Positions 5,706 to 5,965 of a DNA stretch of 5,965 bases are shown piece after piece. Positions within the stretch are counted from its first letter, which is position 1. Each line of letters opens with the position of its first letter. Made by a program: the position numbers and the translations under genes. Source of the stretch: Mageeibacillus sp. UBA3708 (GTDB lineage Bacteria; Bacillota; Clostridia; Saccharofermentanales; Saccharofermentanaceae); the NCBI GenBank assembly GCA_002371375.1, contig DFIB01000035.1:5477-11441 (forward strand). Direction: 5' to 3'. Under the pieces are notes generated by a model. The model had not been told where the DNA came from, made no database searches, and saw nothing but the letters and a program-made list of their open reading frames with translations.

Positions 5706-5965
5706 TCAAAACCAGAATTCTTCGCTGCCGCTGTCACGAAGTATATCATCTACTCCGTAAGGAAAGACGATATCGTCCAGTCCTATTAATATGGCTGTCT
5801 TCACCTGATCCTCGAACACATCCGCATAGAATTGAGTCGATTCGGATATATCGACAAAGATGATGTCCTTACCGATCTTAAGCCCGTATCCCATGTATGA
5901 CTTGTGACGGTTCATCGACTTCTGAGCATATTTGATCTCACCGAGGGCACCGTTGACCTCGATAC
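5706..5965 (-). CDS. Unidentified protein, C-terminal 85 residues (partial, runs off right edge)
   Basis: The frame is open from the right edge to TGA (complement of 5706-5708). The visible sequence includes NGALGEIKYAQKS, MNRHKSYMGYGLKIG, KDIIFVDISESTQFY and ILIGLDDIVFPYGVDDIL, and ends GSEEFWF. It alternates short hydrophobic strands with charged loops, has no transmembrane segment or signal, and looks like a soluble alpha/beta protein. An ATG at 5915 exists, but it has no convincing Shine-Dalgarno site, and the codons upstream continue in the same style, so the true start is probably outside the window. I do not recognise the family. The gene is convergent with the LarA homologue. Confidence 0.6.
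   Translation of the reverse strand, partial: IEVNGALGEIKYAQKSMNRHKSYMGYGLKIGKDIIFVDISESTQFYADVFEDQVKTAILIGLDDIVFPYGVDDILRDSGSEEFWF

Noticed and set aside
4906..5709. A 267-codon open frame antisense to the LarA homologue
   Set aside because: It lies opposite a gene with a complete set of family residues, has no Shine-Dalgarno site and has no recognisable motif. It is a shadow frame caused by GC-rich codon use.

Overview
The window looks like ordinary chromosome from a Gram-positive anaerobe, most likely a Clostridia-class Firmicute. That placement is inferred from the gene families (a DUF6020-type membrane protein, a CPBP protease, a LarA homologue), purine-rich Shine-Dalgarno sites and mid-range GC. 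The taxon cannot be fixed more closely from the sequence alone.

Positions 1-2151 hold three plus-strand genes: the last 49 codons of a membrane protein, a CPBP (CAAX-type) intramembrane protease that overlaps it by 14 nt, and, after a 95-nt AT-rich gap containing an inverted repeat, an NAD(P)-dependent SDR/epimerase-like protein with an unusual Pro/Glu-rich acidic tail. Positions 2194-3729 hold a plus-strand, strikingly AT-rich gene for a 511-aa polytopic protein of the DUF6020 type. It lacks a recognisable Shine-Dalgarno site, and its last 45 nt run antisense into the end of the next gene. These traits suggest that it was acquired separately from its neighbours.

Positions 3685-4275 hold maf (minus strand), a nucleotide pyrophosphatase. 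It is divergent from a plus-strand nickel-pincer (LarA-type) racemase/epimerase at 4351-5607. The 75-nt gap between them carries a perfect 10-bp palindrome containing TATAAT on both strands, which could act as a shared, symmetric -10 element firing both ways. After the LarA homologue, a 98-nt gap holds a perfect 10-bp inverted repeat with a 33-nt loop. An unidentified minus-strand gene then runs off the right edge.

The genes do not form one obvious pathway. The first block concerns membrane and redox functions, maf is housekeeping, and the LarA homologue would depend on cofactor genes (larB, larC, larE) that are not in this window. No RNA gene, CRISPR array, transposase or defence system was seen. 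The observations most worth following are the symmetric divergent promoter, the AT-rich DUF6020 gene and its antisense overlap with maf, and the intergenic inverted repeat at 5652-5704. Two starts (1024 and 4351) differ from the longest possible open frames.
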